This document shows positions 20,572-33,647 of a stretch of 64,000 nt of DNA, piece by piece (within the stretch, counting starts at the first letter, position 1; each line of letters starts with the position of its first letter). Under the pieces are notes generated by a model. It saw only the letters and a list, made by a program, of their open reading frames with translations. It searched no databases and was not told the origin of the DNA. Made by a program: the position numbers and the translations under genes. Source of the stretch: Gammaproteobacteria bacterium HGW-Gammaproteobacteria-13. Lineage in GTDB: Bacteria > Pseudomonadota > Gammaproteobacteria > Pseudomonadales > Pseudomonadaceae. Location: contig PGZH01000006.1 in NCBI GenBank assembly GCA_002840155.1, positions 1 through 64,000 of the forward strand. Reading direction: 5' to 3'.

Positions 20572-21264
20572 CTACGCGGTAACCGGCAATAGCTCGCACA
20601 GATTATCCAGCACTCGCGCCGGATTCTCCTCGGCAATCGGCCGACCATGGTTATAGCCGTAGTTCAGGGCCGCGCAGATGATGCCGGCCGCCTTGGCCGC
20701 CAGCACGTCATTGCGCGAGTCACCGACAAACAGTGCCTGCGCCGCCTCCACTCGGGCCAGCTGCAGCACATGCAGCAAGGCCGCCGGGTCGGGTTTCTGC
20801 TGCGGCAGGGTGTCGCCGCCGATAATCCAGCGGAAATAGCCACCCAGACCCTTTTCATCCAGCAGCGGCGCGACGAAACGCTCGGGCTTGTTGGTGACAA
20901 TCGCCAGCTCGACCCGTTGCTCGCGCAGCCAATCCAGGGTGGGCCGCACGCCAGGATAGACCTGGGTCAGGGCGTGGCTTTCGGCGTAGTGCTGCATAAA
21001 CAGCTCCAGCGCCTGCTCGGTGCGGGCCTCATCTATATGCTCATGCTGCAGGCCGCCGGCCAGGGCGCGGCGCACCAGCGCCCGCGCGCCATTGCCGACC
21101 CAATCGCGCACCTGTTCGATGCCCGCTACCGGCAGACCGAGCAATAGCAAGGTCTTGTCGATGGCAGCGGCCAGATCCGGCACCGAATCCACCAGGGTGC
21201 CGTCCAGATCAAACATCACCAGGCGCGGCAACTCACCCTGGAACAGCTCGCGCAGCAGACTCAT
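20572..21264 (-). CDS. gph: Phosphoglycolate phosphatase
   Basis: HAD-superfamily phosphatase that removes 2-phosphoglycolate from DNA-end repair or oxygenation. The 230-aa product has motif [10 protein letters not shown] (nucleophile Asp near residue 20), motif II in IVTNKPE and motif III-IV in KPDPAAL and VGDSRND. It overlaps rpe by 4 nt; rpe-gph-trpE is the usual Pseudomonas order. Confidence 0.96.
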   Translation of the reverse strand: MSLLRELFQGELPRLVMFDLDGTLVDSVPDLAAAIDKTLLLLGLPVAGIEQVRDWVGNGARALVRRALAGGLQHEHIDEARTEQALELFMQHYAESHALTQVYPGVRPTLDWLREQRVELAIVTNKPERFVAPLLDEKGLGGYFRWIIGGDTLPQQKPDPAALLHVLQLARVEAAQALFVGDSRNDVLAAKAAGIICAALNYGYNHGRPIAEENPARVLDNLCELLPVTA

Positions 21265-21935
21265 CCGCGCGTCTGGGCCAGCTCAGCGCGCATGGCATCG
21301 ATCACGGCTTTGTAGTCAGGCTGATTGAAGATTGCCGAGCCGGCGACAAAGGTGTCGGCCCCCGCCGCTGCGATTTCGCGGATGTTCTGCACATTGACCC
21401 CACCGTCGATTTCCAGGCGGATTTCACGCCCGGATGCGTCGATCAGCGCACGCGCCTCTTTAAGCTTCTCCAGGGTATGGGGAATAAACTTCTGCCCGCC
21501 AAAGCCCGGGTTGACGCTCATCAGCAGGATCATGTCGACCTTGTCCATCACGTGCTTGAGCACGTCCAGCGGGGTGGCTGGATTGAACACCAGGCCGGCC
21601 TTGCAGCCGCCATCGCGGATCAGTTGCAGGGAGCGGTCGATATGCTCGCTGGCCTCCGGGTGGAAGGTGATATAGCTGGCGCCCGCCTCGATAAAGTCGC
21701 CGATGATGCGATCCACCGGCTTGACCATCAGGTGCGCATCAATCGGCGCGGTGATGCCGTACTTGCGCAGCGCAGCGCAGACCATCGGGCCGATAGTCAG
21801 GTTCGGCACATAGTGGTTGTCCATTACATCGAAGTGCACGATGTCAGCGCCGGCGGCGAGCACCTTATCCACTTCCTCACCCAGGCGAGCGAAGTCAGCG
21901 GAAAGAATCGACGGAGCAATGGCGAAGGGTTGCAT
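21261..21935 (-). CDS. rpe: Ribulose-phosphate 3-epimerase
   Basis: Interconverts ribulose-5-phosphate and xylulose-5-phosphate in the pentose phosphate pathway. The 224-aa TIM barrel shows [13 protein letters not shown], the metal and catalytic segment [26 protein letters not shown] and EIDGGVN. The ATG at 21935 (MQPFAIAPS) was preferred over an upstream in-frame ATG at 21953. Confidence 0.97.
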   Translation of the reverse strand: MQPFAIAPSILSADFARLGEEVDKVLAAGADIVHFDVMDNHYVPNLTIGPMVCAALRKYGITAPIDAHLMVKPVDRIIGDFIEAGASYITFHPEASEHIDRSLQLIRDGGCKAGLVFNPATPLDVLKHVMDKVDMILLMSVNPGFGGQKFIPHTLEKLKEARALIDASGREIRLEIDGGVNVQNIREIAAAGADTFVAGSAIFNQPDYKAVIDAMRAELAQTRG

Positions 21936-22071
21936 AACGCACCTCGGTGGCATTCACGGAAGGCGCGCATTGTACCAGCCCGATCCAAGGCCTGGCGCGG
22001 GTGAGCGACACCTGACAAAGCCGGGTGGAAAAGGCTAGGCTGCTGAGACCCGATGTTCGCTGGAGAGCCCC

Positions 22072-23094
22072 ATGTTTTCGCGCCCCGCCGCCCTTGCTCT
22101 GAGCCTGCTGCTAGCAATCAGTCCACTGCAAGCGGAAGAAGAAACATCCGCAGAAGAAGCGCCCGCGACCACCGATAGTTCAACCGCACCTGCGGAAGAA
22201 GTGCGCGCGCCCTTAGCCGAGCGCAGTGAAGTGGAAGCCACGGCGCTGGAACAGCGGCTGGAGCAAAAGGAACAGCAGCAACTGCAGGCGGGCGATGAAC
22301 GCTTTCTTGCCCTCTGGCTGCCGGCCAACGTCGCCGAGCCCAGCGGCGCGGTGATCATCCTGCCGGGCGACGATGAAAACGCCGACTGGCCGCAAAGCGT
22401 CGGCCCCTTGCGCAGCAAGCTGCCCAACGGCGGCTGGCACAGCCTCAGCCTGACCCTGCCCGACCCCAATAGTGATGCACCGCCACTGCGCAGCGCCGAG
22501 CCAGCGCCAGAAGACGCTGCGGCCGACACCACGGAGGCACCGGCAGAGGAAAGTGCCGAGGACAGCCCCGCCACCGATGAAGCCGTCGCGCAAACCAGCA
22601 GTAGCCAACTCGACAGCGCCGAAACTGCGGCAAGCAAAGTGAAAAACATCGAAGCGCAACAGAAAGCCCATGCCCAGCGCGTATTGGCACGCATCGAATC
22701 GGCCATAGGTTTTGCCGAGCAACAACAAGCCAAGACCATCGTGCTACTCGGCCACGGCAGTGGCGCCTACTGGGCCGCGCGCTACCTGGCCGAGCGCAAG
22801 CCAGCCAATATTCAGAATCTGCTACTGGTCGCCGCGCAATTGCCCGCCGGCTATACCCCGCCACTGGATGAACTGATTCCGCAACTGCAGCTGGCCACCG
22901 GTGACTTCTACTACAAGGACTTGCCCGCCGACCGCCAGGCCGCACTGAAACGCTCGCAGGCCAGCAAACGGCAGAAACATCCCGCCTATATACAGATCGC
23001 CATGAAGGCCCTGCCGGGCAACCGCGAAGCGGAACAGGAACAGCTCTACCGCCGCATTCGCGGCTGGTTGACGCTGAAGTTGCAGGCGAAATAG
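22072..23094 (+). CDS. DUF3530 family exported protein
   Basis: A 340-aa protein with a signal peptide (about residues 1-22, LQA-EE) and two acidic Glu/Ala-rich linkers (about 22-55 and 140-185). The C-terminal part has a GHGSG sequence in VLLGHGSGAYWA, like the nucleophile elbow of alpha/beta hydrolases. It is probably periplasmic. No substrate is known; the low-complexity linkers vary and probably serve as spacers. Confidence 0.82.
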   Translation: MFSRPAALALSLLLAISPLQAEEETSAEEAPATTDSSTAPAEEVRAPLAERSEVEATALEQRLEQKEQQQLQAGDERFLALWLPANVAEPSGAVIILPGDDENADWPQSVGPLRSKLPNGGWHSLSLTLPDPNSDAPPLRSAEPAPEDAAADTTEAPAEESAEDSPATDEAVAQTSSSQLDSAETAASKVKNIEAQQKAHAQRVLARIESAIGFAEQQQAKTIVLLGHGSGAYWAARYLAERKPANIQNLLLVAAQLPAGYTPPLDELIPQLQLATGDFYYKDLPADRQAALKRSQASKRQKHPAYIQIAMKALPGNREAEQEQLYRRIRGWLTLKLQAK

Positions 23095-23097
23095 AGC

Positions 23098-23859
23098 CTA
23101 GCGAAAGCCGTGACGCTGGCGAATCAGATCATAGGCCTGGTGCAGTTCACGGGTGCGTTCAGTCGCCTCGCGCACCCGCTCCGGCGTGGCGCCGCTTCCC
23201 GCCAGCTTGTCCGGATGATGGCGACTCAATAAGCGCCGATATGCCTGCTTGATCCGCGCAGGCTCGGCATCGGCGTTTACATTCAACAGGTTCAGGGCGC
23301 GTTGATAGGCGTTGCTGGCCGTCGAGACCAGCGGCCCCTGCTGCGGCGCGTAGGCGTCACTCAACTGCGCCTGGGTAGCCGATGAAACCTGCAGCCACTT
23401 GCCCCAGAGCATGACCAGTTCGCGCTCGGCCTGACCGACCTGACCATCCACCCAGGCCATCCGCCAACAGGCGCGCAGCAGTATTTCACTGCGCTCACGC
23501 TGTCGGTGCAACGGCGCACGCAAGCTGTCGCGCCCGGTCTTACCCCGAGCAAAAGCCGCTATCGCCTGACGCTGCCCTTCAACATCCAGCCCCAGGCGTT
23601 GCATTTCCGCCTTCGCCTGCTGGATATGCGCCGGCAGCACACGACCACCGCTCTTGGCCAAACGCCCCAGAAGCACAAATAGCAGCCACTCATCACGCAC
23701 CTCGGCGCGACCGCCCAGGCGCTCACGCAAGGCCGCCCAGGACTGCAGGCGCAAGCGCCGATCGAGCACTTGACCCAGCAGCCCGCCAAGCATGGCCCCC
23801 GGAATACTCGCCACCGCCAGCCCGGTAACAGCCCCCAGCAGGGTCGCCGGCCAGAGCAT
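23098..23859 (-). CDS. TerB-DnaJ co-chaperone (DjlA-like)
   Basis: A 253-aa protein with a hydrophobic glycine-rich N-terminus (about residues 1-27) that may insert in the membrane, a TerB-like helical domain (about 60-170) and a C-terminal J domain with the HPD motif in RHHPDKLAG. This is the layout of E. coli DjlA, a membrane-bound DnaK co-chaperone. The ATG at 23859 lies 1 nt after the murU stop, so it is co-transcribed with murU and amgK. Confidence 0.88.
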   Translation of the reverse strand: MLWPATLLGAVTGLAVASIPGAMLGGLLGQVLDRRLRLQSWAALRERLGGRAEVRDEWLLFVLLGRLAKSGGRVLPAHIQQAKAEMQRLGLDVEGQRQAIAAFARGKTGRDSLRAPLHRQRERSEILLRACWRMAWVDGQVGQAERELVMLWGKWLQVSSATQAQLSDAYAPQQGPLVSTASNAYQRALNLLNVNADAEPARIKQAYRRLLSRHHPDKLAGSGATPERVREATERTRELHQAYDLIRQRHGFR

Positions 23860-23860
23860 A

Positions 23861-25545
<1,685 letters not shown>

Positions 25546-25670
25546 TACAAGGTCTCCGACGGCGCTAGCCGTTGCGCGGGTCATGCTTTATTATCCAGCA
25601 TCTTTTCAAGCCCATCGAGAGGCGTGCGGCCTCAGGGCCAATGGCGCGCAGGAAGCCCGGAAAAAATAAG

Positions 25671-28460
25671 ATGGCAGTAAAATACCCCGCGTTTCGTAAA
25701 AAATTCCCTCTACTGGTCACTGGCAGCCTTCTGGCGCTACAACCTTTAGCCGTTCCTTTTGCTATCGCTGCCGAGCAGTACGATTGCCAGGTTTCCGCCA
25801 CCGGCGGCTGGGCATGCGCCCCGAAGACCAGCAATGCTGCACTGCCAGCACGGCCAGTACAACGTGATTCGGTCGCCAGTAACAAAGCTGGCGAAAGTGG
25901 CACCGAAGCACCTCAGGGGAAAGCCGCGCAAGCGACCCTGGTGACTGAAAGCCGTGGCAAAGGCCTCGCCTCGCGCAGCGCCGATTTCAGCCACCTGGAC
26001 TGGGTGCCGCGAGAAAATCTCAGCGCCGCTCAGCTGGCAGAAGCCGGCCCCTACTGCGCAGGCGCTTATATAGAGCCAATGCGTCCGGGCATGGACGATA
26101 AGACGCCGATGGATGAAGCGCCGATGTTCGTATCGGCCAAAGCCTCGCGCTATGAGCAGGAAGAGCAGGTCGCCACCCTCGCCGGTGATGTCGTCCTACG
26201 CCAGGCAGGCATGCAGGTCGAGGCGGACGAAGCCAACCTGCGTCAGGCGGAAAACCGCGGTGAGCTGATCGGTAATGTGCGCCTGCGAGACCAGGGCATG
26301 CTGGTTGTGGGTGACCGCGCCGAGCTGCAGCTGGACAACGGTGAAGCCAAAGTCGACAACGCCGAATACGTGCTGCACAAGAGCCATATTCGCGGCAACG
26401 CGCTGTACGCCAAGCGTGAAGAAAGCGCGATTATCCGCCTGAAAGACGGCACCTATACCAGCTGCGAACCAGGCAGCAACGCCTGGCACTTGAAGGGCAA
26501 CAACATCACGCTGAACCCGGCCACCGGTTTTGGCACCGCGACCAACGTCACCCTACGCGTGAAGAATATTCCGGTGTTCTACACACCTTATATCTACTTC
26601 CCGATTGATGACCGTCGCCAGTCCGGCTTTCTGCCGCCGAGCATTGGCAGCTCGAGCGATAACGGCCTGACCCTGCAAACGCCGTACTACTTCAACCTGG
26701 CGCCGAACTACGACGCCACGCTGTACCCGACTTATATGAGTGATCGCGGCTTGATGATGGAAGGCGAGTTCCGCTACCTCACAAAGAACAGCGAAGGCCA
26801 AGTTGGCGGTGCGTATCTCGACGACAGCAACGATGACCGCAAACTGCAGTCGGACTATGAAGATCAGCGCTGGATGTACAGCTGGCAGCACAAGACAGGC
26901 CTGACTTCACGCTTACTGGCCGAAGTTGATTACACCGATATCAGTGACCCGTACTACTTCCAGGATCTAAACACAGACCTGGGCGTCGGCTCCACCAGCT
27001 ACGTCAATCAGCGCGGCACCTTGACCTATCGTGGTGACAGCTATACCGCGCGCTTGAATGCGCATGCCTATGAGCTGGCCAATATTACCGATATCACCCC
27101 GTACAACCGCTTGCCACAGTTGACTCTGGATGGCGTGCTGCCGTTCAAGCCAGCAGGGGTGAACTTCAGTTACGGCACGGAATATGTGCGCTTTGACCGC
27201 AGTCTGCGTAAAGGTAACTTTATTGATGAGGACGGCGGCCCACTCAACGCCGATGGCACAGTCGGCACACCTTGGTATGACACTCGCCTGCAAGGCCTGG
27301 CACGCGCCAATGGCGAGCGTTTACACGTAGAGCCAGCCGTGAGCCTGCCACTTAACTGGAGCTGGGGCTTTATCAAGCCTCAAGTTAAGTACCTGCAAAC
27401 CAACTATGACCTGACTCTGGATCAGCAAGGCAAAAACACGCTGCTGGCAGAGCAGGAATACAAGAGCAGCCAAAGCCGCGGCGTAGGCATGTTTAGCCTG
27501 GACAGCGGCCTGTACTTTGACCGCAACACCCAGTGGTTCGGCAAGTCCTATCGGCAGACCCTCGAACCGCGCCTGTTCTATCTCTATGTACCAGAAGAAG
27601 ACCAGACTGATATCCCGGTCTTCGACACTGGCGAGAGCACATTCAGCTACTCCTCGCTGTGGCGTGAAAACCGCTTTTCCGGCAAGGATCGTATCGGTGA
27701 CGAGAACAAGCTCTCGCTGGGCCTAACCAGCCGCTGGATCGAGCCGAATGGCTTTGAGCGCCAGCGCTTTAGTATTGGCCAGGCCTTCTACTTCGAAGAT
27801 CGCCAAGTACAGCTACCAGGCATCGATTACCGCACCCGCGGCGACGCAACGGCATCGGTATCGCCTTATGCGCTTGAGTACCTGTATCGCTTTAACCGCG
27901 ACTGGCGCTTCACCTCGGACTTCAACTGGGACCCAGACAGTGGCAGCACCCGTTCGGGTAGCGCGATGTTCCATTACCAGCCAGAAGACAACCCGAACAA
28001 GGTGGTCAACGCCGGCTATCGCTACCGCAACGACACTGTACGCTTTGACGAAGCCAAAGGTGAATGGGGTTTCGGTAGCGATTACGGCACACCTGGCAGT
28101 CCTGAATACATCAAGGACTACTACAAGATCAGCCAGCACGATTTCTCGGTTATCTGGCCGATCGTGCCGCAGTGGAGCGTGATTTCCCGCTGGCAGTATG
28201 ACTATGGTCGCGACCGTACTTTGGAAGCCTTCGCCGGCTTCGAGTACGACAGCTGCTGCTGGAAACTGCGCCTGATCAACCGTTACTGGATCGACTACGA
28301 CGAAGTCAGCCTGAACCCGTCACTGAACGACCAGGCTGATCGCGGTATCTTCTTGCAGATCGTACTCAAAGGTCTGGGCGGTGTAGTCGGCAATAAAGTT
28401 GAGACTTTCCTCGACCAAGGCATTCAAGGTTATCGTGAACGTGAAGATAAAGCTTTCTGA
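25671..28460 (+). CDS. lptD: LPS-assembly outer-membrane protein LptD
   Basis: Outer-membrane beta-barrel that, with LptE, inserts lipopolysaccharide in the outer leaflet. The 929-aa product has a signal peptide (about residues 1-33, ending FAIAAEQ), an N-terminal LptA-like beta-jellyroll (about 140-290) and a long C-terminal barrel. The adjacent cysteines of the barrel disulfides are present in [10 protein letters not shown], and N-terminal cysteines also exist. The ATG at 25671 gives a proper signal peptide. surA starts within its last codons. Confidence 0.97.
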   Translation: MAVKYPAFRKKFPLLVTGSLLALQPLAVPFAIAAEQYDCQVSATGGWACAPKTSNAALPARPVQRDSVASNKAGESGTEAPQGKAAQATLVTESRGKGLASRSADFSHLDWVPRENLSAAQLAEAGPYCAGAYIEPMRPGMDDKTPMDEAPMFVSAKASRYEQEEQVATLAGDVVLRQAGMQVEADEANLRQAENRGELIGNVRLRDQGMLVVGDRAELQLDNGEAKVDNAEYVLHKSHIRGNALYAKREESAIIRLKDGTYTSCEPGSNAWHLKGNNITLNPATGFGTATNVTLRVKNIPVFYTPYIYFPIDDRRQSGFLPPSIGSSSDNGLTLQTPYYFNLAPNYDATLYPTYMSDRGLMMEGEFRYLTKNSEGQVGGAYLDDSNDDRKLQSDYEDQRWMYSWQHKTGLTSRLLAEVDYTDISDPYYFQDLNTDLGVGSTSYVNQRGTLTYRGDSYTARLNAHAYELANITDITPYNRLPQLTLDGVLPFKPAGVNFSYGTEYVRFDRSLRKGNFIDEDGGPLNADGTVGTPWYDTRLQGLARANGERLHVEPAVSLPLNWSWGFIKPQVKYLQTNYDLTLDQQGKNTLLAEQEYKSSQSRGVGMFSLDSGLYFDRNTQWFGKSYRQTLEPRLFYLYVPEEDQTDIPVFDTGESTFSYSSLWRENRFSGKDRIGDENKLSLGLTSRWIEPNGFERQRFSIGQAFYFEDRQVQLPGIDYRTRGDATASVSPYALEYLYRFNRDWRFTSDFNWDPDSGSTRSGSAMFHYQPEDNPNKVVNAGYRYRNDTVRFDEAKGEWGFGSDYGTPGSPEYIKDYYKISQHDFSVIWPIVPQWSVISRWQYDYGRDRTLEAFAGFEYDSCCWKLRLINRYWIDYDEVSLNPSLNDQADRGIFLQIVLKGLGGVVGNKVETFLDQGIQGYREREDKAF

Positions 28461-29733
28461 TTGCGTGCGCCCGCTGCTGCTGGGCGCGCTGTTCCTGGGC
28501 ACTGCGGCACAGGCTGAGGTCCGACCACTCAACCGCGTTGTAGCAATTGTCGACAATGACGTGGTGATGCAAAGCCAGCTCGATTCACGCCTGCGTGAAG
28601 TGCAGCAGACCATCACCCAGCGCGGCGCGGCCTTGCCGCCTGAGCACGTGCTCAGCCAGCAGGTGCTTGAGCGCCTGATTATCGAGAACATCCAGCTGCA
28701 GATCGGCGAACGCTCAGGTATTCGGATTACCGACGAAGAACTGAATCAGGCCATCGGCACCATTGCCCAGCGCAATGGCATGAGCATCGAGCAGTTCCGC
28801 GCCGCCCTGGCGGCGGACGGCCTGTCGTACACCGATGCGCGTGACCAGGTACGCCGCGAGATGATCATCAGCCGTGTGCGCCAACGCCGCGTGGCAGAAC
28901 GCATTCAGGTAACCGACCAGGAAGTGCAGAACTTCCTCGCCTCGGACATGGGCAAGATGCAGCTTTCGGAAGAGTTCCGCCTGGCCAACATCCTGATCCC
29001 AGTACCCGAAGGTGCCTCCCCTCAAGACATTCAGGCTGCTGACCGTCAGGCCCGCGATCTGTATCAGCAACTGCAGCAGGGCGCTGATTTTGCTCAGCTG
29101 GCGATTGCCCGCTCGGCCAGTGAAACCGCGCTGGAAGGCGGCGAAATGGGCTGGCGTAAAGCTGGGCAACTACCACCGCCTTTCGACAGCATGCTCAGCG
29201 CTCTGCCGGTTGGCCAGGTGACTGAACCGATGCGTACGCCCGGCGGCTTTATCATGCTCAAGCTGCTGGAAAAACGCGGCGGCGACAGCCAGGTACGTGA
29301 CGAAGTAAACGTTCGTCACATCCTGATCAAGCCCAGCGAAATCCGCAGCGAAGCCGAAACCAAGCGCCTGGTTGAACGCCTGTACCAGCGCATCCTGGCC
29401 GGGGAAGACTTCGCCGAATTGGCGAAGAACTTCTCTGAAGACCCAGGCTCGGCGTTGAACGGTGGCACCCTGAGCTGGATCGACCCGAACGTATTGGTGC
29501 CCGAGTTCCGCGAAGTGATGAACAACACGCCGGCAGGCGAGCTGTCCAAGCCTTTCAAAAGCCCTTACGGCTGGCACGTCCTGGAAGTCATGGGCCGCCG
29601 CGCCACCGACAGCAGCGCGCAGTACCGCGAGCAGCAGGCGATGACTGTACTGCGTAACCGCAAGTACGATGAGGAACTGCAAGCTTGGCTACGGCAGATC
29701 CGCGACGAAGCCTACGTCGAGAGCAAACTCTGA
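28441..29733 (+). CDS. surA: Periplasmic chaperone and peptidyl-prolyl isomerase SurA
   Basis: Chaperone that escorts outer-membrane proteins, including LptD, to the BAM complex. The product of about 430 aa has a signal peptide ending TAAQA, a SurA N-domain ([16 protein letters not shown]) and two parvulin domains (about residues 175-275 and 285-385, the second with [10 protein letters not shown]). No suitable ATG exists: GTG codons at 28435 and 28441 are the best starts, with AAGGT at 28426-28430 as the ribosome-binding site. It overlaps lptD by 20-26 nt, which implies coupling. Confidence 0.95.
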   Translation: MKIKLSDCVRPLLLGALFLGTAAQAEVRPLNRVVAIVDNDVVMQSQLDSRLREVQQTITQRGAALPPEHVLSQQVLERLIIENIQLQIGERSGIRITDEELNQAIGTIAQRNGMSIEQFRAALAADGLSYTDARDQVRREMIISRVRQRRVAERIQVTDQEVQNFLASDMGKMQLSEEFRLANILIPVPEGASPQDIQAADRQARDLYQQLQQGADFAQLAIARSASETALEGGEMGWRKAGQLPPPFDSMLSALPVGQVTEPMRTPGGFIMLKLLEKRGGDSQVRDEVNVRHILIKPSEIRSEAETKRLVERLYQRILAGEDFAELAKNFSEDPGSALNGGTLSWIDPNVLVPEFREVMNNTPAGELSKPFKSPYGWHVLEVMGRRATDSSAQYREQQAMTVLRNRKYDEELQAWLRQIRDEAYVESKL

Positions 29734-29774
29734 TCGGCCTAGCAGGCGAACGCAGCTAGCGTACGCAACAGATC

Positions 29775-29813
29775 AAGCCCGGCTTTATGCACACGCAGAG
29801 CCGGGCTTTTTTT
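29775..29813 (+). terminator. surA terminator
   Basis: A 10-bp stem (29775-29784 with 29799-29808) and 14-nt loop are followed by a run of T to 29813. Confidence 0.9.
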
Positions 29814-29890
29814 CGCCCGCAAACAACGCGCCTCTTTACTAACCGCCGCCGCACTAACAGAGTTGGCGCAAAGCCACGGAGAGCCCATCA

Positions 29891-30892
29891 ATGACCACGC
29901 CACGCCTTTTCGCACTGACTCCCGGCGAGCCCGCAGGCATAGGCCCTGACCTGTGCCTGCTGCTGGCGCGCGAAGTACAGCCACACCCGATTATCGCGAT
30001 AGCCAGTCAGCAGCTGCTGGCCGACCGCGCGAAACTGCTAGACCTGAACATCCAGCTGATCAGCGTCAGCCCCGCAGCCTGGCCACAGCAGGCCGCACCG
30101 GCCGGCAGCCTGTATGTCTGGGATACCCCACTGCCCGCCCCCGTAACACCCGGTCAGCTGAACCCAAGCAACGCACCCTATGTGCTAGAAACCCTGACCC
30201 GCGCCGGCCAGGGCTGCCTCGACGGGCACTTCGCCGGGATGATTACCGCCCCCGTGCACAAGGGCGTGATCAACGAAAGCGGGATTGCCTTCTCGGGGCA
30301 TACGGAGTTTCTCGCCGAACTAACCCACACCGCGCAGGTGGTGATGATGCTCGCCACTCACGGCCTGCGCGTGGCGCTGGTGACCACGCACCTGCCACTC
30401 AAGGATGTGGCCGAGGCCATCACCCCTGAGCGCCTGAGCCGTGTCACACGAATTCTCGACCATGACCTGCGCACAAAATTCGGCATCGCCCAGCCGCGCA
30501 TCCTGGTCTGCGGCCTCAACCCGCATGCCGGCGAAGGCGGCCACCTGGGCCGGGAAGAGATCGAAGTGATCGAGCCCACCCTGCAGCAGCTGCGCAGCGA
30601 AGGTATCGAGCTGATCGGCCCGCTGCCGGCCGACACCCTGTTCACCCCCAAGCACCTTGAGCATTGCGATGCGGTGCTGGCGATGTACCACGACCAGGGC
30701 CTGCCAGTGCTCAAATACAAAGGCTTTGGCGCGGCGGTAAACGTCACCCTGGGCCTGCCCATCATCCGCACCTCGGTCGACCACGGCACCGCGCTGGACC
30801 TGGCCGGTAGCGGCAAGATCGACAGCGGCAGCCTGCAGGTCGCCCTGCAAACCGCCTATGAAATGGCCGCCAGCCAGGTGAAAAGCGCCTGA
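29891..30892 (+). CDS. pdxA: 4-hydroxythreonine-4-phosphate dehydrogenase
   Basis: NAD-dependent, metal-requiring step of pyridoxal-5-phosphate synthesis. The 333-aa product has the N-terminal [11 protein letters not shown], the substrate His in APVHKGVIN, the GHTEFLAEL segment and the metal-binding His in [17 protein letters not shown] precedes the ATG. It follows the surA terminator and precedes rsmA. Confidence 0.96.
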   Translation: MTTPRLFALTPGEPAGIGPDLCLLLAREVQPHPIIAIASQQLLADRAKLLDLNIQLISVSPAAWPQQAAPAGSLYVWDTPLPAPVTPGQLNPSNAPYVLETLTRAGQGCLDGHFAGMITAPVHKGVINESGIAFSGHTEFLAELTHTAQVVMMLATHGLRVALVTTHLPLKDVAEAITPERLSRVTRILDHDLRTKFGIAQPRILVCGLNPHAGEGGHLGREEIEVIEPTLQQLRSEGIELIGPLPADTLFTPKHLEHCDAVLAMYHDQGLPVLKYKGFGAAVNVTLGLPIIRTSVDHGTALDLAGSGKIDSGSLQVALQTAYEMAASQVKSA

Positions 30893-31000
30893 CTGCCACG
30901 CCCGGCACGGGGCGTACGTCGTCAATGCTGTTAAACTGCCGGGCTTTCTACTCGCGTTACATTCGCTTCAAGCCGATGCCTTGAAGCCTGGAGCTGCTGC

Positions 31001-31804
31001 ATGTCCGACTACCAACACCGCGCGCGCAAGCGTTTCGGCCAGAACTTCCTGCATGACGCTGGGGTGATCCATCGTATCCTGCGCGCCATCCACGCCCGCG
31101 AAGGCGAGCACATGCTGGAAATCGGCCCAGGCCAGGGGGCGCTGACCGAAGGCCTGCTGAACAGCGGCGCACAGCTCGATGTGATTGAACTCGACCGCGA
31201 TCTGGTGCCTATCCTGCAACACCAGTTCGGCAGCAACCCGCGCTTTCGCCTGAACCAGGGCGATGCTCTCAAGTTCGACTTCAACCAGCTGCAGGCCGCG
31301 CCACACAGCCTGCGTGTAGTCGGCAACCTGCCGTACAACATCTCCACGCCGCTGATCTTCCACCTGTTAAGCAATGCCACGCTGATTCGCGACATGCACT
31401 TTATGCTGCAGAAGGAAGTGGTCGAGCGCCTGGCCGCCGAGCCTGGCGGCGGCGACTGGGGCCGCCTGTCGATCATGGTGCAGTACCACTGCCGCGTGGA
31501 GCATCTATTCAACGTCGGCCCTGGCGCATTCAACCCGCCGCCGAAAGTCGACTCGGCCATCGTCCGCCTGGTGCCGCACGAGGTGCTGCCGCACCCGGCC
31601 AAGGACCACCATCTGCTCGAACGCGTGGTGCGCGAAGCCTTCAACCAACGGCGCAAGACCCTGCGCAATACCTTGAAGAACTTACTGCCCGCAGCGGCAA
31701 TTGAAGCCGCCGGCGTCGACGGCAGCCTGCGCCCTGAACAATTGGACCTGGCTGCCTTTGTACGCCTGGCGGACAAACTGGCCGAACAACCCAACGCCGA
31801 CTGA
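31001..31804 (+). CDS. rsmA: 16S rRNA dimethyladenosine transferase
   Basis: Dimethylates A1518 and A1519 of 16S rRNA (KsgA). The 267-aa protein shows the family N-terminus KRFGQNFLHD, the SAM motif EIGPGQGALTE and the catalytic NLPYNIS. The pdxA-rsmA-apaG-apaH order is conserved in gamma-proteobacteria. Confidence 0.97.
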   Translation: MSDYQHRARKRFGQNFLHDAGVIHRILRAIHAREGEHMLEIGPGQGALTEGLLNSGAQLDVIELDRDLVPILQHQFGSNPRFRLNQGDALKFDFNQLQAAPHSLRVVGNLPYNISTPLIFHLLSNATLIRDMHFMLQKEVVERLAAEPGGGDWGRLSIMVQYHCRVEHLFNVGPGAFNPPPKVDSAIVRLVPHEVLPHPAKDHHLLERVVREAFNQRRKTLRNTLKNLLPAAAIEAAGVDGSLRPEQLDLAAFVRLADKLAEQPNAD

Positions 31805-31845
31805 CAGCGGCTAGACTGGGTTTCTGCCCACCGAGTTAATTACGC

Positions 31846-32226
31846 ATGAGCGATTCGCGCTACAACATCGACGTCAGCGTCGTCACCCGCTACCTGCCGG
31901 AGCAGTCGCAGCCGGAGCAGAACCGCTTCGCCTTCGCCTACACCGTCACGGTCAGCAATAAAGGCGAACTGCCGGCCAAACTGCTCTCGCGTCACTGGGT
32001 GATTACCGACGGCGATGGCCGCGTGCAGGAAGTGCGCGGTGCCGGTGTGATCGGCCAGCAGCCACTGATCGAGGCCGGCGCCAGCCACACCTACAGCAGC
32101 GGCACAGTGATGACCACCCGCGTCGGCATCATGCAGGGCAGCTACCAGATGCTCGCCGACGACGGTAAACGCTTTGACGCGGTGATCGCACCCTTCCGTC
32201 TCGCGGTGCCGGGCTCGTTACACTGA
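31846..32226 (+). CDS. apaG: ApaG protein
   Basis: A 126-aa protein of the ApaG/DUF525 beta-sandwich family. Its N-terminus [16 protein letters not shown] and the segment [25 protein letters not shown] are diagnostic. Its biochemical role is unsettled; it is linked to Co2+ and Mg2+ handling in enteric bacteria. The stop shares a base with the apaH start. Confidence 0.96.
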   Translation: MSDSRYNIDVSVVTRYLPEQSQPEQNRFAFAYTVTVSNKGELPAKLLSRHWVITDGDGRVQEVRGAGVIGQQPLIEAGASHTYSSGTVMTTRVGIMQGSYQMLADDGKRFDAVIAPFRLAVPGSLH

Positions 32227-33047
32227 TGGCCACCTACGCAGTCGGCGACCTGCAAGGTTGCCTGAAACCCCTGCAATGCTTGCTTGAGCGCGTGGCCTTT
32301 GATCCGGCGAAGGACAAACTGTGGCTGGTCGGTGACCTGGTCAACCGCGGCCCCGAGTCCCTGGCAACGCTGCGCTTTCTCTACAACATCCGTGATGCGC
32401 TGACCTGCGTGCTGGGCAATCACGACCTGCACCTGCTGGCCGTGGCGCACAATATCGAGCGTCTGAAAAAAGGCGACACCCTGCGCGAGATCATCGACGC
32501 GCCGGATGCTGCAGACCTGCTCGACTGGCTGCGCCGGCAAAAGCTCCTGCATTACGATGAAGCCCGCGATACCGCTCTGGTGCACGCGGGAATACCGCCG
32601 CAGTGGAACATGGACAAAGCCCTCCGCCGCGCTGCCGAAGTGGAAGAGGTTCTGCGTGATGACGCGCGCCTGCCGTTGTTTCTCGACGGCATGTATGGCA
32701 ACGAGCCGACCAAGTGGCACGGCGACCTGCATGGCGTGACGCGCCTGCGGGTGATCACCAACTACTTCACCCGCATGCGCTTCTGCAAAGCCGACGGCAC
32801 CCTCGACCTGAAAAGCAAGGAAGGCGTCGGCAGCGCACCACCGGGCTACGCCCCCTGGTTCAGCTACAAACAGCGCAAGACCCGTGGCCAACGGATCATC
32901 TTCGGCCACTGGGCAGCGCTCGAAGGACAATCCACTGAACCCGACGTGGTGGCTCTGGATACCGGCTGCGTGTGGGGCGCGAGCATGACCCTGATGAATA
33001 TCGATAGCGGCGAAAAATACAGTTGCGACTGTAAGGAGCAAGCATGA
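32226..33047 (+). CDS. apaH: Diadenosine tetraphosphatase
   Basis: Symmetrically hydrolyses Ap4A, also removing Np4 caps from RNA. The 273-aa metallophosphatase has GDLQGC near the N-terminus, GDLVNRGP and GNHDLHLLA, the standard metal ligands. It overlaps apaG by 1 nt and glpE by 4 nt. Confidence 0.97.
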   Translation: MATYAVGDLQGCLKPLQCLLERVAFDPAKDKLWLVGDLVNRGPESLATLRFLYNIRDALTCVLGNHDLHLLAVAHNIERLKKGDTLREIIDAPDAADLLDWLRRQKLLHYDEARDTALVHAGIPPQWNMDKALRRAAEVEEVLRDDARLPLFLDGMYGNEPTKWHGDLHGVTRLRVITNYFTRMRFCKADGTLDLKSKEGVGSAPPGYAPWFSYKQRKTRGQRIIFGHWAALEGQSTEPDVVALDTGCVWGASMTLMNIDSGEKYSCDCKEQA

Positions 33048-33373
33048 GCGAATTCAAACGCATCCCCCCTGAGCAGGCTCAGGCCCTGCGCCAGCAAGGC
33101 GCCGTGGTGGTCGATATCCGCGACCCGCAGAGCTTCGCCGCCGGCCATATCAGCGGCTCGCAGCACCTCGACAACCACTCGCTGCACGCCTTTATCACCC
33201 AGGCCGATCTCGATGCACCGCTGATTGTCGCCTGCTACCACGGCAACTCCAGCCAGAGCGCGGCGGCTTACCTGGTCGGCCAAGGCTTCAGTGATGTCTA
33301 CAGCCTCGATGGTGGTTTTGAGCTGTGGCGTGCGACCTTCCCCGACGACACCGCACAAGCCACCGAAGAATAA
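33044..33373 (+). CDS. glpE: Thiosulfate sulfurtransferase GlpE
   Basis: Single-domain rhodanese of 109 aa that transfers sulfane sulfur from thiosulfate to cyanide or thioredoxin. The catalytic C64 lies in [10 protein letters not shown], and the [13 protein letters not shown] segment is typical. It ends the apaG-apaH-glpE operon. Confidence 0.95.
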   Translation: MSEFKRIPPEQAQALRQQGAVVVDIRDPQSFAAGHISGSQHLDNHSLHAFITQADLDAPLIVACYHGNSSQSAAAYLVGQGFSDVYSLDGGFELWRATFPDDTAQATEE

Positions 33374-33387
33374 TTTTTTCACCGCCC

Positions 33388-33408
33388 AGGCCGCACCAGC
33401 AGCGGCCT
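33388..33408 (+). terminator. Weak hairpin after glpE
   Basis: AGGCCGC (33388-33394) pairs with GCGGCCT (33402-33408) around a 7-nt loop. No T run follows. Confidence 0.4.
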
Positions 33409-33457
33409 GCCGGCCCCTCCCGACCAACGGTAATATCCTGTTATCGTTCCGCGCCCC

Positions 33458-33484
33458 TTGACCTCGCCGATTCCGAACTATCCT
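33458..33484 (+). promoter_or_regulatory. Candidate prkA promoter
   Basis: TTGACC (33458-33463) and CTATCCT (33478-33484) lie about 160 nt ahead of prkA. The -10 resembles the RpoS form CTATACT, which would suit the stress role of this operon. Spacing (15 nt) is short, so the call is tentative. No gene was seen in 33374-33647. Confidence 0.35.
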
Positions 33485-33647
33485 TTAGCTCAGGCCATCC
33501 AAAACAAGGTAGAGCCGGCCAAACGGCATCGGGCCATCGGTATGACTTTTAGGTGTTCGGGGGTTTTATCCCGGCTGCATCCGCACCGGAGCTGCCAAGC
33601 ACCTGACCGATCCCGCACCGGCTCTGCGCATCGAGCGAGGTGAAGTC

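Noticed and set aside
33458-33643. 61-codon frame upstream of prkA
   Set aside because: No ribosome-binding site, no normal protein composition; the region looks like a 5' leader.
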